From assembly GCA_029207755.1 (NCBI GenBank), contig JARCOQ010000004.1, positions 41,286,305 through 41,350,304 of the forward strand: a DNA stretch of 64,000 nt, read 5' to 3'. The notes beneath the pieces are model-generated. The model searched no databases. It had not been told where the DNA came from and saw only the letters and a list, made by a program, of their open reading frames with translations. A program made the position numbers and the translations under genes. Positions 1 to 11,545 of the stretch are shown here, one piece after another. This stretch comes from Chamaea fasciata. Lineage: Eukaryota > Chordata > Aves > Passeriformes > Sylviidae. How positions within the stretch are numbered: position 1 is the first letter of the stretch; every line of letters begins with the position of its first letter.

Positions 1-3000
1 CAAAACATGAATTGACATACAGAAGCCTTGTGCATGAACATCCACCTATTGTGCAATTTCCCCTTTTAGGCTACACAGCTGCGTGGTCTGTCTTTGAACT
101 CAAATGCCTTTTTCTTGTATTTCCATTGGGAAAACTATCTTAATTCATGAGTTAAAAAAACCCATTTTCATGCTATTTTTTAAAGATAACATTTTTGCTT
201 CCTCTTAGAAAATGTTGGAGTTTAGCTATTTTAGCAGATGCAATAATTTCAGAGAACTGTTGTTGCATCAGCTTGTTTTCACTGTAATAATATCAGTGGC
301 CCTATTTTTATCCTTATTACACAGAAGCTGATCCAGATGAGTCATCTCATTTATAATTAGTCCCATGGTGGTCAAGCCTGTGAATGACACTATGGATCCA
401 CATGACACCAGCTGGAAGGAACTCACTGTGGTGGGAAAGTGACTTCCTTCCTGTACCTGTGCACGAGGCTCATGGTAGTGTTTAGTGGCTCTGGGTTACT
501 GCACATTGCACAGCTATGGTATATGAATGAAAGTATATAATCCACCCTATTCAAAGGAGAAATCACTAGGGATAGAAACCATTTATAGCAGGCACATTCG
601 ACCTCCTGCAACCACTGATAAGGAGAAATAAAGGCACTTTGTTTCTAGTTTAAGGTGATGAGGGCAGTGGCACTCTCTTGGTTGATCTGTGTGAATGGTT
701 GAGTGTGCTACCTCCCTCCTCAGGTACATGCCAGAGCCATGATGAGCTAAAGAAGTAATGAAAGAAGACTAGAAGAAGAAGCACATCAAAAAAGTCACTC
801 AGATACACAATTTAACAGCAAAACTGCCATTTTCTGTTACTTGTAGTATTCTTGTTTACTGCTTTAAAATACATTCATTGGTTTTGAAACATTAAACTTT
901 GGAGGTTTATCCACAGACATCCTGCATGACTTTAATACAGCCTGAATTTTTCATTTTACATTTGTATTTTTTTAATGACCTTTGTTGCTGTCTGGTGGAG
1001 TTTTTCTGATGGGTTTTTTTTGGGTTTCTTTGTTTGTTTTTTTAATCATACTCTGATGTTTTGAATGTCAATATAAGCTATGTTGGGACAGGATATAATT
1101 CAGGATACACTTATATTTCAATTATATATCAAACACATAACCATTTGAAAAAGAATCTTCTAATTCAGGTGCATCTCTGGTTTCATTTATTGCTTATTTG
1201 GTACAGGGTCCTCATGCTTCCTGAGATTTGTATTCAGAATAAGTTAGATATCAGTTTAATGGAATATGCTAAACTTAGACAGTGCTCTATTATTCTATGT
1301 TTTTTCACCTAAATTTTTAACACCTTCCCACGCATGAGGGCTGAGGCTCCAGGTGACTTGCCTAGACTCTAATTATTATATAGTATTCCAAGAGAGAGAA
1401 TTCAATTTTCAGTTGTAGCTCCTCCGTTAATTAAGGTTCCTAGACTTTTATAGCTTCATGAGCTTCAAGGAATACTAGAGTAATCAATGTGAATAATGAA
1501 ATATTAGTCAGATCAAAGAAAGAGATGGCATAAGAAAAACAACAACAACAACAACAACAAAAGCTTACAGTCAGACAAGAGTGACAGAAAATGCCACCGC
1601 ATCCCTGTAGCGCCCCTAATGCACACATATTTTGTACAAAAATACAATGCAACATTTCTGGAAGGAAAGGGTTTAGAAACACATTATCTTGGAACTGGAA
1701 GAAGTGGATTTCCTGTTCTTCAGCTGAAATAGGGCCTTGCTGTGCTTAGTCTTTCTCTTCCATCTTAGACAGGTGTCTTAACTATAATGCTGTGGGGAAA
1801 ATAAAATTCACTTACAACACTCTAGTTTTGTAAGTGAATGATATGATCTAGAGAATAGACTGCATTATTTGCCTGAAGAAAAAATACATAGAACACTGAG
1901 TACTTTATCAAGACTCTTTGGTCTTGGGTGATGAAGTGTGATATAATCAACCATTCTCCAAGATGAAATAGAGGTGCTTAGATAACTTTACTAGAAGAAC
2001 ATAGATCTTTAAGTGTCGTTAAGTATCTGAAAAGAATAAATATTAAATATTTAAATGTTGTGTATTTTCCTACAAATTTTTTAAAACCTGTTGTATATGC
2101 TCCTTGATGGAAAAGAAAGAGAAAAATCAAAACAAGAAACAGGCAAAAAATCCACAAAAAGCCCTAGACTTCTTTCCTGAGAGAAATTAATCTAAAAAAT
2201 AATATCTTATGATATTACTTAGGTTATTCTTGTACAGTCTTTCACACTAGTACACTATTGTGAAAGGATCTGTTGCCAAGAAGCATAAAAAATTGTTTGT
2301 TGCCCAGACAACCATTGTAAGGGAAGATTAGGTCAGCCTTCAATTTGCCATTAAATTGTCTAAAAAGATTAAGTGATTTGTCAAATGCATATCACTGAGA
2401 TGTTTACTAAAGGAGTTTTTAAAATATGATAACTGCCTGTAATAACTCAAATTTGGCATAGAAATCTCTCTCTTTTTATTTAGTTTTCATATCAACAGCA
2501 ATAACAAAATATCTTAGTGCTGCTGAAACACACTTTATTTTCAGGATATCTTGCTCCCCCACAGAGGACATAGGCTAAAAACAGAGGACATGCTTGGAAA
2601 ATGTGTGGATTTCACATGAAACTACCATCATTTTCATAGGCAAATGCAACACTAAATGTCATGTTGCAGTTCATTTGGCAAATCCTCTGGATTGCGTCAT
2701 TGCAGACAAGACTTTTCCTTATCAGAGTCGTTTGGCTGAGAACCTGTCTCAATTTTTTTTCCTCATTTTGTTTTGAGCCTTCAACTGAGAAAGCCATTTG
2801 TCCAGCTTAAAAAAATAAACAAAACCTCCCAAAAAATAAACAACCCCCCCGAAGCCACAATCATTCTACTGACATTTCATGGAAAGGTTATTCCTTTTTG
2901 CTATTTTCTAATATTTCTTTAGAGCCGTTCCAGAAAATTGACTGCACAAGAATGCAACTGCAGAATAAAAGACTAGATAGAGAAGGTCTGGAAGTCAAAT

Positions 3001-3718
3001 TGGCCCAACAGAATTACTTCTTTCATAATTTGTGAATTCCTGATTGGAAACTTCGTAGTTTATGAAAATTGCCTGAAGGTACTAGAGAATTTCTTTGGTA
3101 GCCCTGGTTTTGTGGCTCTTATTTTTGCCTTATTTGCTGCTTCTAGTTGTTAGTGGGAGGTTGTGTTAGGATGACAAGAGGACTTCTAAAATTTTCCCAA
3201 GTTCTTATCTTTCGACCTTGACGTATTTTTTTCTTTTGGAAAGAAATTGGAACACAGGGGAGAAAAATTACGTTTGGTAGGTTCTGTCCACGCAAATTTC
3301 AACTGTTTTTGTGTTAGATTTCTATGATTAAATATTCAGTGACAATGCATATCAATCAAAACTGGCAGCTAAGCCAATATTCTTCAATTTTTTTTAAACT
3401 CTATTTAAACTCTCACATAGCAAAACTATGCCTGTGTAGCTGTTTGAGATTGTCATTGTTGGCCTTTTATTCTGTTTGAAATCGAATTGTTATCTTCCAC
3501 GTTTTTATTTGAATAACAAGAGAGAAGAACTTGGAAGAACCTGTTTTTTTAACTTAACTGATTTCAGTGCAGCTCTGATTTTCTAGAATTGTGTGAATAT
3601 TTCTGAATAGCAGAACTACTTCATAAGTTTGTGAAGAAACTGTATTAGAAACACTATACCTTAAAGTGATGTGCTTATTTTTGGGGCTGGAAAAAAAATA
3701 ATACATATCTTTAGATTA
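1..3718. other. Intergenic DNA, no gene seen
   Basis: AT-rich sequence with stops in all frames and no open frame that looks like a protein. The only structure I noticed is a short (AAC)n run near 1538-1561 and A/T-rich runs near 1012-1045 and 2807-2850. No recognisable transposon ends. Confidence 0.6.
1538..1561. repeat. (AAC)n microsatellite
   Basis: About seven AAC units in a row. A simple repeat with no further context. Confidence 0.85.
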
Positions 3719-4060
3719 CTGAATCGATGAGGCTGGAAAAAACCTCTGGGATCATCAAGTCCAACCTGTGTCCAGACACCACCACATCAACCAGACCATG
3801 GCACTGACTGCCACAACCAGTCTTTCTATAAACATCAAGGGACAGTGACTCCATCACCTCCATGAGCAGTCCATTCCAATATCTAATCACTCCTTCTGTG
3901 AAGAAACTCTTCCTAATCTGCAATTTAAACCTTCCCTGGGTAAGATTAAGGCTATGTCTTCTTGTCTGCCACTCATTGCCCAGGAGGAGAGACCAACCCT
4001 CACCTGGCTAGAATCTCCCTTCAGGCAGCTGTAGAGAGAAGTCAGTCCTGTGGACCTCAT
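3719..4060 (-). mobile_element. CR1 LINE, 3' end fragment
   Basis: Read on the minus strand, this is the 3' part of an avian CR1 element. The + strand shows the reversed hallmark phrases: 'aacctctgggatcatcaagt' at the 3' terminus, then a block matching 'aggaagagtttcttcacaga' near 3898-3918 and a 'ctgggcaatgagtggcag'-like block near 3965. The copy is strongly 5'-truncated, as most CR1 copies are, and its reading frame is broken. Boundaries are approximate because both ends decay into unique sequence. Confidence 0.85.
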
Positions 4061-4915
4061 AAACTACTGGCTGTGCTTTTTCCAAGGATATACTTTTTCC
4101 TACAGTCAACATGATAAACAATGAGATTTGTTGTCTAGAAAGAAAAGCTAGTTTAACATGTTCTCACAAGTTTTTTAAAATTGTGACTTGTCATTACTAC
4201 ATATGTATTTGTGAAAAGGACTGTTGGGGTCACAAAATCTAGAAACAGATCTGGAGCACTGAAGTAGTAGCCATTTACTATTTTATACCAGCCCAAAAAG
4301 TACGGGGGTTATATCTCCTTCTTGAAGAATGAATGGTTGTGTCAGTTGCTATTACAGTTTTACAAAGGTCTGTGTACAATGCCCAGTTGGCTTTTTTTCC
4401 TGTACTTTTATTTGTATATACTGAATTGCACAACACTACCTTTGGACAGAACTGCAGTAGCTAAATATTCCTGTACTAAGTTTTTCTGATTTATTTATTT
4501 TAGTCTGAGTGCTTAATTCTTGAATCCATAAGCTAAACAATTGTCACTGAACCTGTAATGGTAATATAGACTGCAAGAGTCACTTGGCCAAATACTCCTT
4601 CCTTAGTAACAAGTAGTTTTCTTTTTAAGTGTCAAATATTTATGTTGATTTGCCCTGAAATTTCTTGATGCCAATGCTTGTGCTACTGTGAGTAAATGAT
4701 TCAAACCTTTTTTACCCTACAAGGTCTGCATTATTAGCTTGCACATGTAGCAGAAAATTTTTTGCATCTCCATAGTAACATCCTTACCCTCACAGCTGTT
4801 TTAGGACCAAGATTTATAGGTGTAGTGACAGAATTCCTAGAGAGTGGTGGAAAATATTAAAATGTATGAAGGATGTTAAAAATATTAAGGATAAATGCTT
4901 TCCTTTTCTCTTATG
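4061..4915. other. Intergenic DNA, no gene seen
   Basis: AT-rich and unremarkable. I see no coding pattern or transposon end between the CR1 fragment and the pyrimidine repeat. Confidence 0.55.
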
Positions 4916-5045
4916 TCTTTTCTTTTCTTTTCTTTTCTTTTCTTTTCTTTTCTTTTCTTTTCTTTTCTTTTCTTTTCTTTTCTTTTCTTTTCTTTTCTTT
5001 TCTTTTCTTTTCTTTTCTTTTCTTTTCTTTTCTTTTCTTTCCTTT
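4916..5045. repeat. (TTTTC)n pentanucleotide array
   Basis: About 25 essentially perfect TTTTC units give roughly 130 nt of uninterrupted pyrimidine on the + strand. Because 5 is not a multiple of 3 and the unit has no stop, open frames run through it in all three forward frames. These are artefacts and not genes. Confidence 0.97.
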
Positions 5046-5083
5046 GCTTTTCTTTTCGCTTTGCTTTTTTCTTTGCTTTTCTT

Positions 5084-5156
5084 TTCCCCCTTCCCCTTCC
5101 CCTTCCCCTTCCCCTTCCCCTTCCCCTTCCCCTTCCCCTTCTCCTTCTCCTTCTCC
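5084..5156. repeat. (CCCCTT)n hexanucleotide array
   Basis: About ten CCCCTT units followed by three CTCCTT-like units. A degenerate TTTTC/CTTTG stretch links it to the TTTTC array. Together the two form an almost pure pyrimidine block of about 250 nt. Confidence 0.95.
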
Positions 5157-5159
5157 TGT

Positions 5160-7864
5160 CCTTCCCTTCTTTTCTGTGACAGATGATGGAGAGAAATTCT
5201 GGTAGTTCAGTAAAGGTGGAAGGGATTAGATAATTTCACTTCCTCTTACATCATGGGGCAACAGTTATAGAAATAAATCAAAGAAACAAACTAAGGGAAT
5301 GCAAGTCTGCTGGACCGGAGAGAGACCCATAAACTGCTAAACTGAATTGTCACAGTCACTTCAGAAAAGCAAGTCCTGACAGAAATATCTTCAACATGGT
5401 TCCTTGTGCAAAGCCAGAAAACCAAACACAATTGCACACTATCCTTATAAACTTTCAAATCACATTGCCACAGTCTTGATTCATTTTTCACAAATCTCAC
5501 AAAAGATGCAAATGCTTTATTTCCCCGTTTAGTTTACTTCCACTGGAGGGCACATTTCACAGCTAGTTGTCGAAATTGTAGATGACTCAGGTTCTGGTCC
5601 ATCCTTTGCAGATACATGAAATAAACATAACTTCAGGCAGGAGTAAGAGTCAACACCTGACACAATTCAGCATCAGGGGACAAAGAAATGTGCATATTTT
5701 TTTAGGATTGATCAAATTATGTAAAATTTCAGCTTCCCCTTCATTCCTCTATTTTTAATAGAGTATTGCCCATTAAGGCAGATTGCAGGAGACCTACCAA
5801 AATTATATTCAGCCATTTAAAAGGGAAAGGCATGTAAGACCTCTTGCCAATGGTGGAAAACATGCAAGTAAAGAAAGACTTAATTTTAGTTAGGAATGTC
5901 AGATTTGTAATCCTGCAGTAGTTTCAACATGATTAATTCTGGGTCAGCTTCAAGTATTCTAGAATCATCAGTTCACTGCACCATAAAATAAATCACTTAC
6001 AAATCAGATTCTCATTGTATTATCAGTTTAACAGACCAACAAATTATAAGAATTACTTCCTCTCCAAATCTATTACTCTGTAATTTTTAAGATAACATTG
6101 AATACAGCTGAAAACGAATTTTACCACCATTAAGTGAATATTCCCATGGAGTCTTTTTTAATTAATCTAAAATTCGTTCTGCTGATCCCTGACTCTGCAT
6201 TATCAATTAGTACATATGTAATAAAGGCACAAGCCAGTAAGGATTAAACTTTGGCAACATAAAATGAATTAAAAAAATACCATTTTACACACAGAGCATG
6301 ACCAAAAATGCTAATAAAAATAATGCTCTTGCTCAGCATTTCTATTCCTACATATTCATCAAAAGAAATTCACAAAACTACAGGAAGGATCAGAATTAGC
6401 TGGTGTTTTTGTAAAGAGTGAACAAGATTTTTCTGTGGATATGTTTTTTGTAAGCTTGTTTCTGTCAAGAAAGCAATTAATAAGTGAGAGGTATTGTCTG
6501 GTTTTGTTTTTTTTCTGTATTTTGGTACTTCCCAAAGCATATTATTACAGAATAAAAACAAAAATATTGGCCCTGAAGCTTAGGATCCCAATTGGAATTT
6601 TTCTCCCGGTTAAAACATATGGAAGACTGAATCATGAGTTGCCAATTTGCTAACATACAGAAGAGAAGAAGCTCATAATGGGAACTTCTCTTCTGAAATA
6701 CTGAGTGAAATGATTTAGCATGGTACAATATCTCATTCTGAACAATTACTAAGGATTATCTTTCATTTCATGTCACTTGGATCATCATGGTTTTGACAAG
6801 AAAAAAATGTCAAATCCTACAATTTCTCAATTCTAAAGTTATCTGGGAGGAAATAGTCAAATGGCATACTTTGGAATGTGGGTTAGTGAATGCATGTGTC
6901 AGCAACCAGAGATCATGGATTTTGATATGTCAATATTTCATCATGGATTTTGATTTGTCAATATTATACTAGTGTCAGTACAACATTGTAGTAGGTTCAG
7001 TACTCATTTTTTTATTACAAAATTGAGACCTTCTTTAATGAAACAGGCAAAAAAATATTAGGCTAAATACATTGCTGTTCCTTTCAATTTTATTTTTTTC
7101 ATATTTTCAAAGACAATAATTTTTTTTCATCTGCTCAGTTCCTGGAAATAGTATAAATTCCAGGAGTTACTAATGGGCCCCGTCAAAACTTGAAGTCTTT
7201 CTCACAATAAAGTAAAGGATATAAAATTCTATTCCTCAATCTTTTACATTAGTTTACAACAATTTCCTCTTCTGCTTTCAGTGCTTTTCAGGCCAGTCAC
7301 TTCCAATGTGGAATCAAATATTTCTGAATATTTCCACACACATTCTTTCATATACCTCTTCTGCTCTAGCAAAGAATGTCTGATTTTCAACAGATATAGT
7401 GCATTTATATTTCTGCCGTCTTCAGTGTTAGGTTGCTTGTTAGAAAATAATCTCCAAAGAAAACAAAATATCACCAGCTTATCCCAGCCTGAAGACTAAT
7501 AGCCTATACTGAATAATATGGGAACATTTGACTACTTAATTATGAGCAGTATGGAGAAGCAGGTTAATAAAATAAATTTTATTAGATTGGTATTGTGAAT
7601 TCTGTCACTCAAAGTTTTCTGAAGATATTCATACATACCTCCATATATTTTATTAATTACATATATGAAAAAAATTCATTTATTTGTAAGCAGTACATCC
7701 ACCCTCTCCTTTTACTGGCACAGAGCCACAAAGGAGAACTTAATCACTGTAATAATCTCCAACTGAGTCCCTTGAAAAAAATGCAGTTGCATAAAAAAGC
7801 AGTGAATTTGTTCCCTTACTTTAACATTATGTTCAATCATTTACTGGCAGTTCTGGTTAGTTGG
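5160..7864. other. Intergenic DNA, no gene seen
   Basis: AT-rich sequence without convincing coding capacity. It includes a 28-bp tandem duplication (6912-6967, listed separately). Nothing else is recognised. Confidence 0.55.
6912..6967. repeat. 28-bp unit tandem duplication
   Basis: Two adjacent 28-bp units, each starting ATCATGGATTTTGAT, differ only at a few positions (ATATG against TTTG in the middle, and the last bases). Confidence 0.9.
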
Positions 7865-8843
7865 AAAAGTCCAAGTTGACTGGAAATTACCAATGTAATG
7901 ACCATTTACAAGATGGACTGGAAGGACAATCCAGGGAATTACAGGCTTTTGTCAGACTTATGTCAGTGCTGGGTGACGTCACTGAGAAGTTGATCCTTAG
8001 TTCTGTCATGTGGTGGATACAGGACAACCAGGGGTTCATGCACAGCCAAAACTGGTTTATAGAAGGCAGCTCCTGCTTGACCAACCTGATCTCCATCTCA
8101 GAAAAAGTGACACACTTAGAAGATGATGGAAAGGTTGTGGATGTGTGTACCTAGACACAATCCTAGTATGCCTACCTAGAGATATCCTGCTCTACCTAGA
8201 TTTTGCCTTTCAACAGCATCCTCCTGGAGAAACTACGTGTTCATGGTGGAAATGGATGCACTTCTTCATGGGTTAAAAAGCTGACTGGATGGCTGGGCCC
8301 AGAGAGTGGTGGTGAATGCAGCTAAAACCAGTTGGAGGTCAGTCCCATGTGACAGGCACAGTATTGTTCCAGTATTGTTTAAAATCTTCATCAGTAATCT
8401 GAACAAGGGGGTTGAACAACCCCTCAGCAGGTTCTTAGACTACACTAAGTTGGGTAGTGTGGATCTGGTGAGGGCAGGAAGGCTCTACAGAGGGATCTGG
8501 ACAGGCTGGATCAATGGGCCAAGACCATGAGTTTCATGAGATTTAACAAGTGCCAGGTCCTACATTTTGATGACAACAGTGCTACAGGCTGGAAGAAGAG
8601 TAGTTTGAGAGCTGCTCGGCAGAAAGAGACCTGGGAGTGCTGGTTGACAGCCAGTTGCACAGGAGCCAGCCATGTGTCCAGGTGGCTAAGGAGGCCAATG
8701 GCATCCTGGCTTGTATCAAGAATAGTGTGGCCAGAAGGACCAGGGTGCTGATTCACTCCCTGTAGTTGGCACTGGTAAGGTCATGCCTCGAGTCCTGTCT
8801 TCATTTCTGGGCTCCTCACTTCAAAAGGACATTGAAGTGCTGG
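7865..8843 (+). mobile_element. CR1 LINE, 5' part of a split copy
   Basis: Sense-strand CR1 reverse-transcriptase region. Translated pieces in shifting frames give CR1-like strings: a GNYRLLSDL-like motif near 7937, the block around 'gcccagagagtggtggtgaa' (8297-8316), and VLFKIFISNLNKGVEQ near 8363-8410. The polymerase box, normally F-x-DD, is degraded here to RFLDYTKLG, and the frame is broken by shifts and stops, so the copy is dead. It stops abruptly at 8843, where an LTR begins, and resumes after the LTR at about 9292. Confidence 0.9.
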
Positions 8844-9291
8844 TGATGCCTTAAGTTTTAGTTTTCATATTTGCAAATTCTGTGCTGCCTAGGGATGTAG
8901 TTCTGAACCTCATATTAAAGGGCAGTAAGCTCTCTTCACAGAATAAGTAGACAAAACAAATCCTTCTTCTGTAGAGAACCAAGGACACTTTTCAGGCCCA
9001 AAATCATAAACAACAGTGGACTAAAGAAAAGAACAAGAAAGATGAGACCTCATAACCTCAAGCTGTAATTGAACAATTGAACCCCAATATGCAAATGGAC
9101 CAAAACTTATAAAAAGTGTAAGATCTCGTGACAGGAAGGCCATTTTGTGACTATTCTTGGTCCACCTGGGGTGCAGCCTGAGTCAGGCTTCTGTCCTGCC
9201 CAGGGTGGATCCTGAAAGCCTTTCAATAAATACCTACTTTATTCTCTAGCTCTGTCCAGTCTCTGTTTCAGGTCAGCCTTCCAAGGCAACA
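8844..9291 (+). mobile_element. Solo LTR of an endogenous retrovirus, inside CR1
   Basis: About 448 bp of non-CR1 sequence interrupt the CR1 copy exactly between its '...gaagtgctgg' and 'agcatgagtccagagaag' blocks. It begins TG and ends CA. A TATA-like TATAAAAAG lies at 9108-9116 and AATAAA at 9225-9230, followed by about 60 bp of U5-like sequence. This layout is typical of a retroviral LTR. No internal gag, pol or env sequence is present, so it is a solo LTR, probably left by recombination between two LTRs. I found no clean target-site duplication, so the exact ends could move by a few bases. Confidence 0.75.
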
Positions 9292-9515
9292 TCAGCATGA
9301 GTCCAGAGAAGGGCAACAGGGCTGCTGTCTGGACACCAGTCTTGTGAAGAGCTGCTGAGGGAGCTAGGGTTGTTTACCCTGGAGAAAAAGAGGACTGGGG
9401 GTAACCTCATTGCTCTCTACAGCTGCTGGAAAAAAGGTTGCAGCAAGCTTGTGGTCGGTCTCTTCTCACATGTCTCAAGTAAAAGGATTTGGGATGGTAA
9501 AGGCCTTGCTTTCTA
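9292..9515 (+). mobile_element. CR1 LINE, 3' part of the split copy
   Basis: Continuation of the CR1 copy that ends at 8843: 'gtccagagaagggcaac', 'tttaccctggagaaaaagag', and the 'ctctctacagctgctggaaa' block. It fades near 9515 before reaching the usual CR1 3' terminus, so the 3' end is lost or too diverged to see. Confidence 0.85.
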
Positions 9516-10588
9516 TGCAGGATATGTCATACTTTCTGCTCTCTGTCCTATGTTTACATATAGCTTGTTAGAATAAACCAACTCATTTAACTGCCAGGTG
9601 CACAATTTAACACAAGAGTGTAGAGAATCATTGTAAATTCAAACTTGTCTTTGCTTTTGGAAAGAAAAAGAATTCTAGCATTTTTTACTATCTAGTATGA
9701 GTATCAAGTGATTTCAAAAGGCTGGTCACTAGGTAAGTATTGTACAGGTGGAGAAATATTTTGCCCCATGCTTCAGCATGCTTCTGTTTGCACAGTCATG
9801 ATGTTATCATTAAGAAGGATGTACAAATTATGCGAACAGAAGTGCACTAGCTGTACATAATTCCATGTAGATACAGTTTTTTATTCTGTCATGTTCTGAA
9901 TGCATGCTTCTAATATAACAAACCCTGATCTCTCTGCCTTTTTGAAAACTTTGAGGACAGCCATGTGTTATAGATTCTAAAAAGGCCTGAACATATCAAC
10001 TTTTTGAAAAGTGCCACCTGATCTTTTTACTCTTGCTATTTACTCTGATTTCTAGTAACTAAAGTCACCTCATGTTTGAATTTTCAAATGAAATGACCTC
10101 ATATAAAGCTGCTCTCCCCCCATATATTCTGTAAATACTTAGCCAAAAGCAGAATAAGCCTGGTTATTTTTCTCTTGAATTGCCCCCGAGGTTTTTTGTT
10201 TGGCTGGGCTTTTTTGTTTGTTGGTTTGGTTTTTTGTTTGTTTGGGTTTGTTTGTTTGTTTTTTTTCACCAGAACCCTGATTGCTTGCAAACAGTTCATA
10301 CCAGTTGCGTTATAAATAAAGCAAAACTATGGCTGACTGTGGTTTGTAAAGGGTGTGCACAGGAAACCATTCAGCCTTGCAATTTAATTCAGCATAGGAT
10401 TTGATTCCACATCAGTGACCACAAGCTGGGTACACTGCTTCATTCAAATTGAGCAATGAAAAGTAAATTATTACAGTGCTTCATATCTGTTCTGGTACCA
10501 AGATATGATAGCCTGAGCTGCGAGCAAAAGGAAGACTGTAAAATATATTCTTCCATTTAGATTCACACCAAAAATCTGTCTAGCTACA
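9516..10588. other. Intergenic DNA, no gene seen
   Basis: No coding pattern. A T/G-rich stretch of TTTG and TTTTTG units occupies 10190-10267; the rest is unremarkable AT-rich DNA. Confidence 0.55.
10190..10267. repeat. TTTG/TTGT-rich simple repeat
   Basis: Imperfect run of TTTG and TTTTTTG units on the + strand. Its minus strand reads as an A-rich (CAAA)n tract. It could be a degenerate poly-A-derived repeat, but no SINE or LINE body is visible next to it. Confidence 0.8.
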
Positions 10589-11545
10589 TTCATTGGACAG
10601 GTGCACTGTTCACTGGGTTAAAAGCTGGCTGGATTGCTGGGCCCAGAGAGTGGGGGTGAATGGAGTTACATCCAGCTGGCAGCTGGGTGCTGGTGGTGTT
10701 CCTGGGGGCTCAGTGCTGGGGCCTTCAATATCTTTGTTAGTGATCTGGATGAGGGGTTCAAGCTCTTCCTCAGACAGTTTGGAGATGACACCAGTTTCAG
10801 TAGAAGTGTTGATCTGCTGGAGAGCAGGAAGGCTCAACAGAGAAGTCTGGACAGGCTGGATTGATGGCCCATGTCAACAGGGCAAAATGCAGAGTCCTGA
10901 ACTTTGGTTACAACAGCCCTAGGCAGTGCTACAGGCTGGAGACAGAGTGGCTGGGCAGCAAGAAAGCTGTCTAGCAGAAAAGGACCTAGAGGTGCTGGTT
11001 GACAGTGGTTGAACATGAAGTAGCTGTGCCCAGGTGCCCAAGAAGGCCAATGGCATCCTTGCCGCTACCAGCAATAGTGTGGCCAGCAGGACCAGGCCAG
11101 TGATGGTCCCCCTGTGCTGGGCGCTGGTGAGGCCACACCTTGACTGCTGTGTCCAGTTCTGGGCCCCTCACAACCAAAAAGACTTTGAGGTGATGGAGCA
11201 AGTCTAGAGAAGGGCAGTGGAGCTGGGGAAGGGTCTGGAGCGCAAGTCCTGTGAGGAGTAGCTGAGGGAGCAGGGAGTGTTTAGCCTGGAGAAAAGGCGG
11301 CTTAGAGGGAAGACCTTAGTGACTGAAAGGAGGCAGGTGGGGGTTGGCCCCTTCCCCCAGGTACCACTAACAGAACAGGAGCACGCAGGCTCAAGCTGTA
11401 CCATGGAAGGTTCAGGTTGGACAACAGGAAGAATTTCTTAACTGAAAGGGTGAAGAATGGACTGCCCAGGGAGGTGGTGAAGTCACCATCCCTGGAAGTG
11501 ATCCATCCATTTTCCAACCTTAATGATTCTGTAATTCTCTGATTT
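10589..11545 (+). mobile_element. CR1 LINE, 3' half with terminus
   Basis: The best-preserved CR1 in the window. It covers the reverse-transcriptase C-terminal half through the 3' end. One frame reads FNIFVSDLDEGFKLFL then RQFGDDTSF, keeping the DD of the polymerase box (near 10784). Later come the 'ggcccctcacaaccaaaaag', 'tttagcctggagaaaaggcg' and 'tgcccagggaggtggtgaag' blocks, then 'tccaaccttaatgattctg' with a short octamer-like tail, the usual CR1 terminus. Frameshifts and stops break the frame. 5'-truncated, as expected for CR1. Confidence 0.93.

Noticed and set aside
4866..5205. Three overlapping forward open frames rich in Phe, Ser, Leu and Pro
   Set aside because: Produced entirely by the TTTTC and CCCCTT repeats, which contain no stop in any forward frame.
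10190..10267. Possible SINE tail
   Set aside because: The T/G-rich run has no adjacent tRNA-like or LINE-like body on either side.
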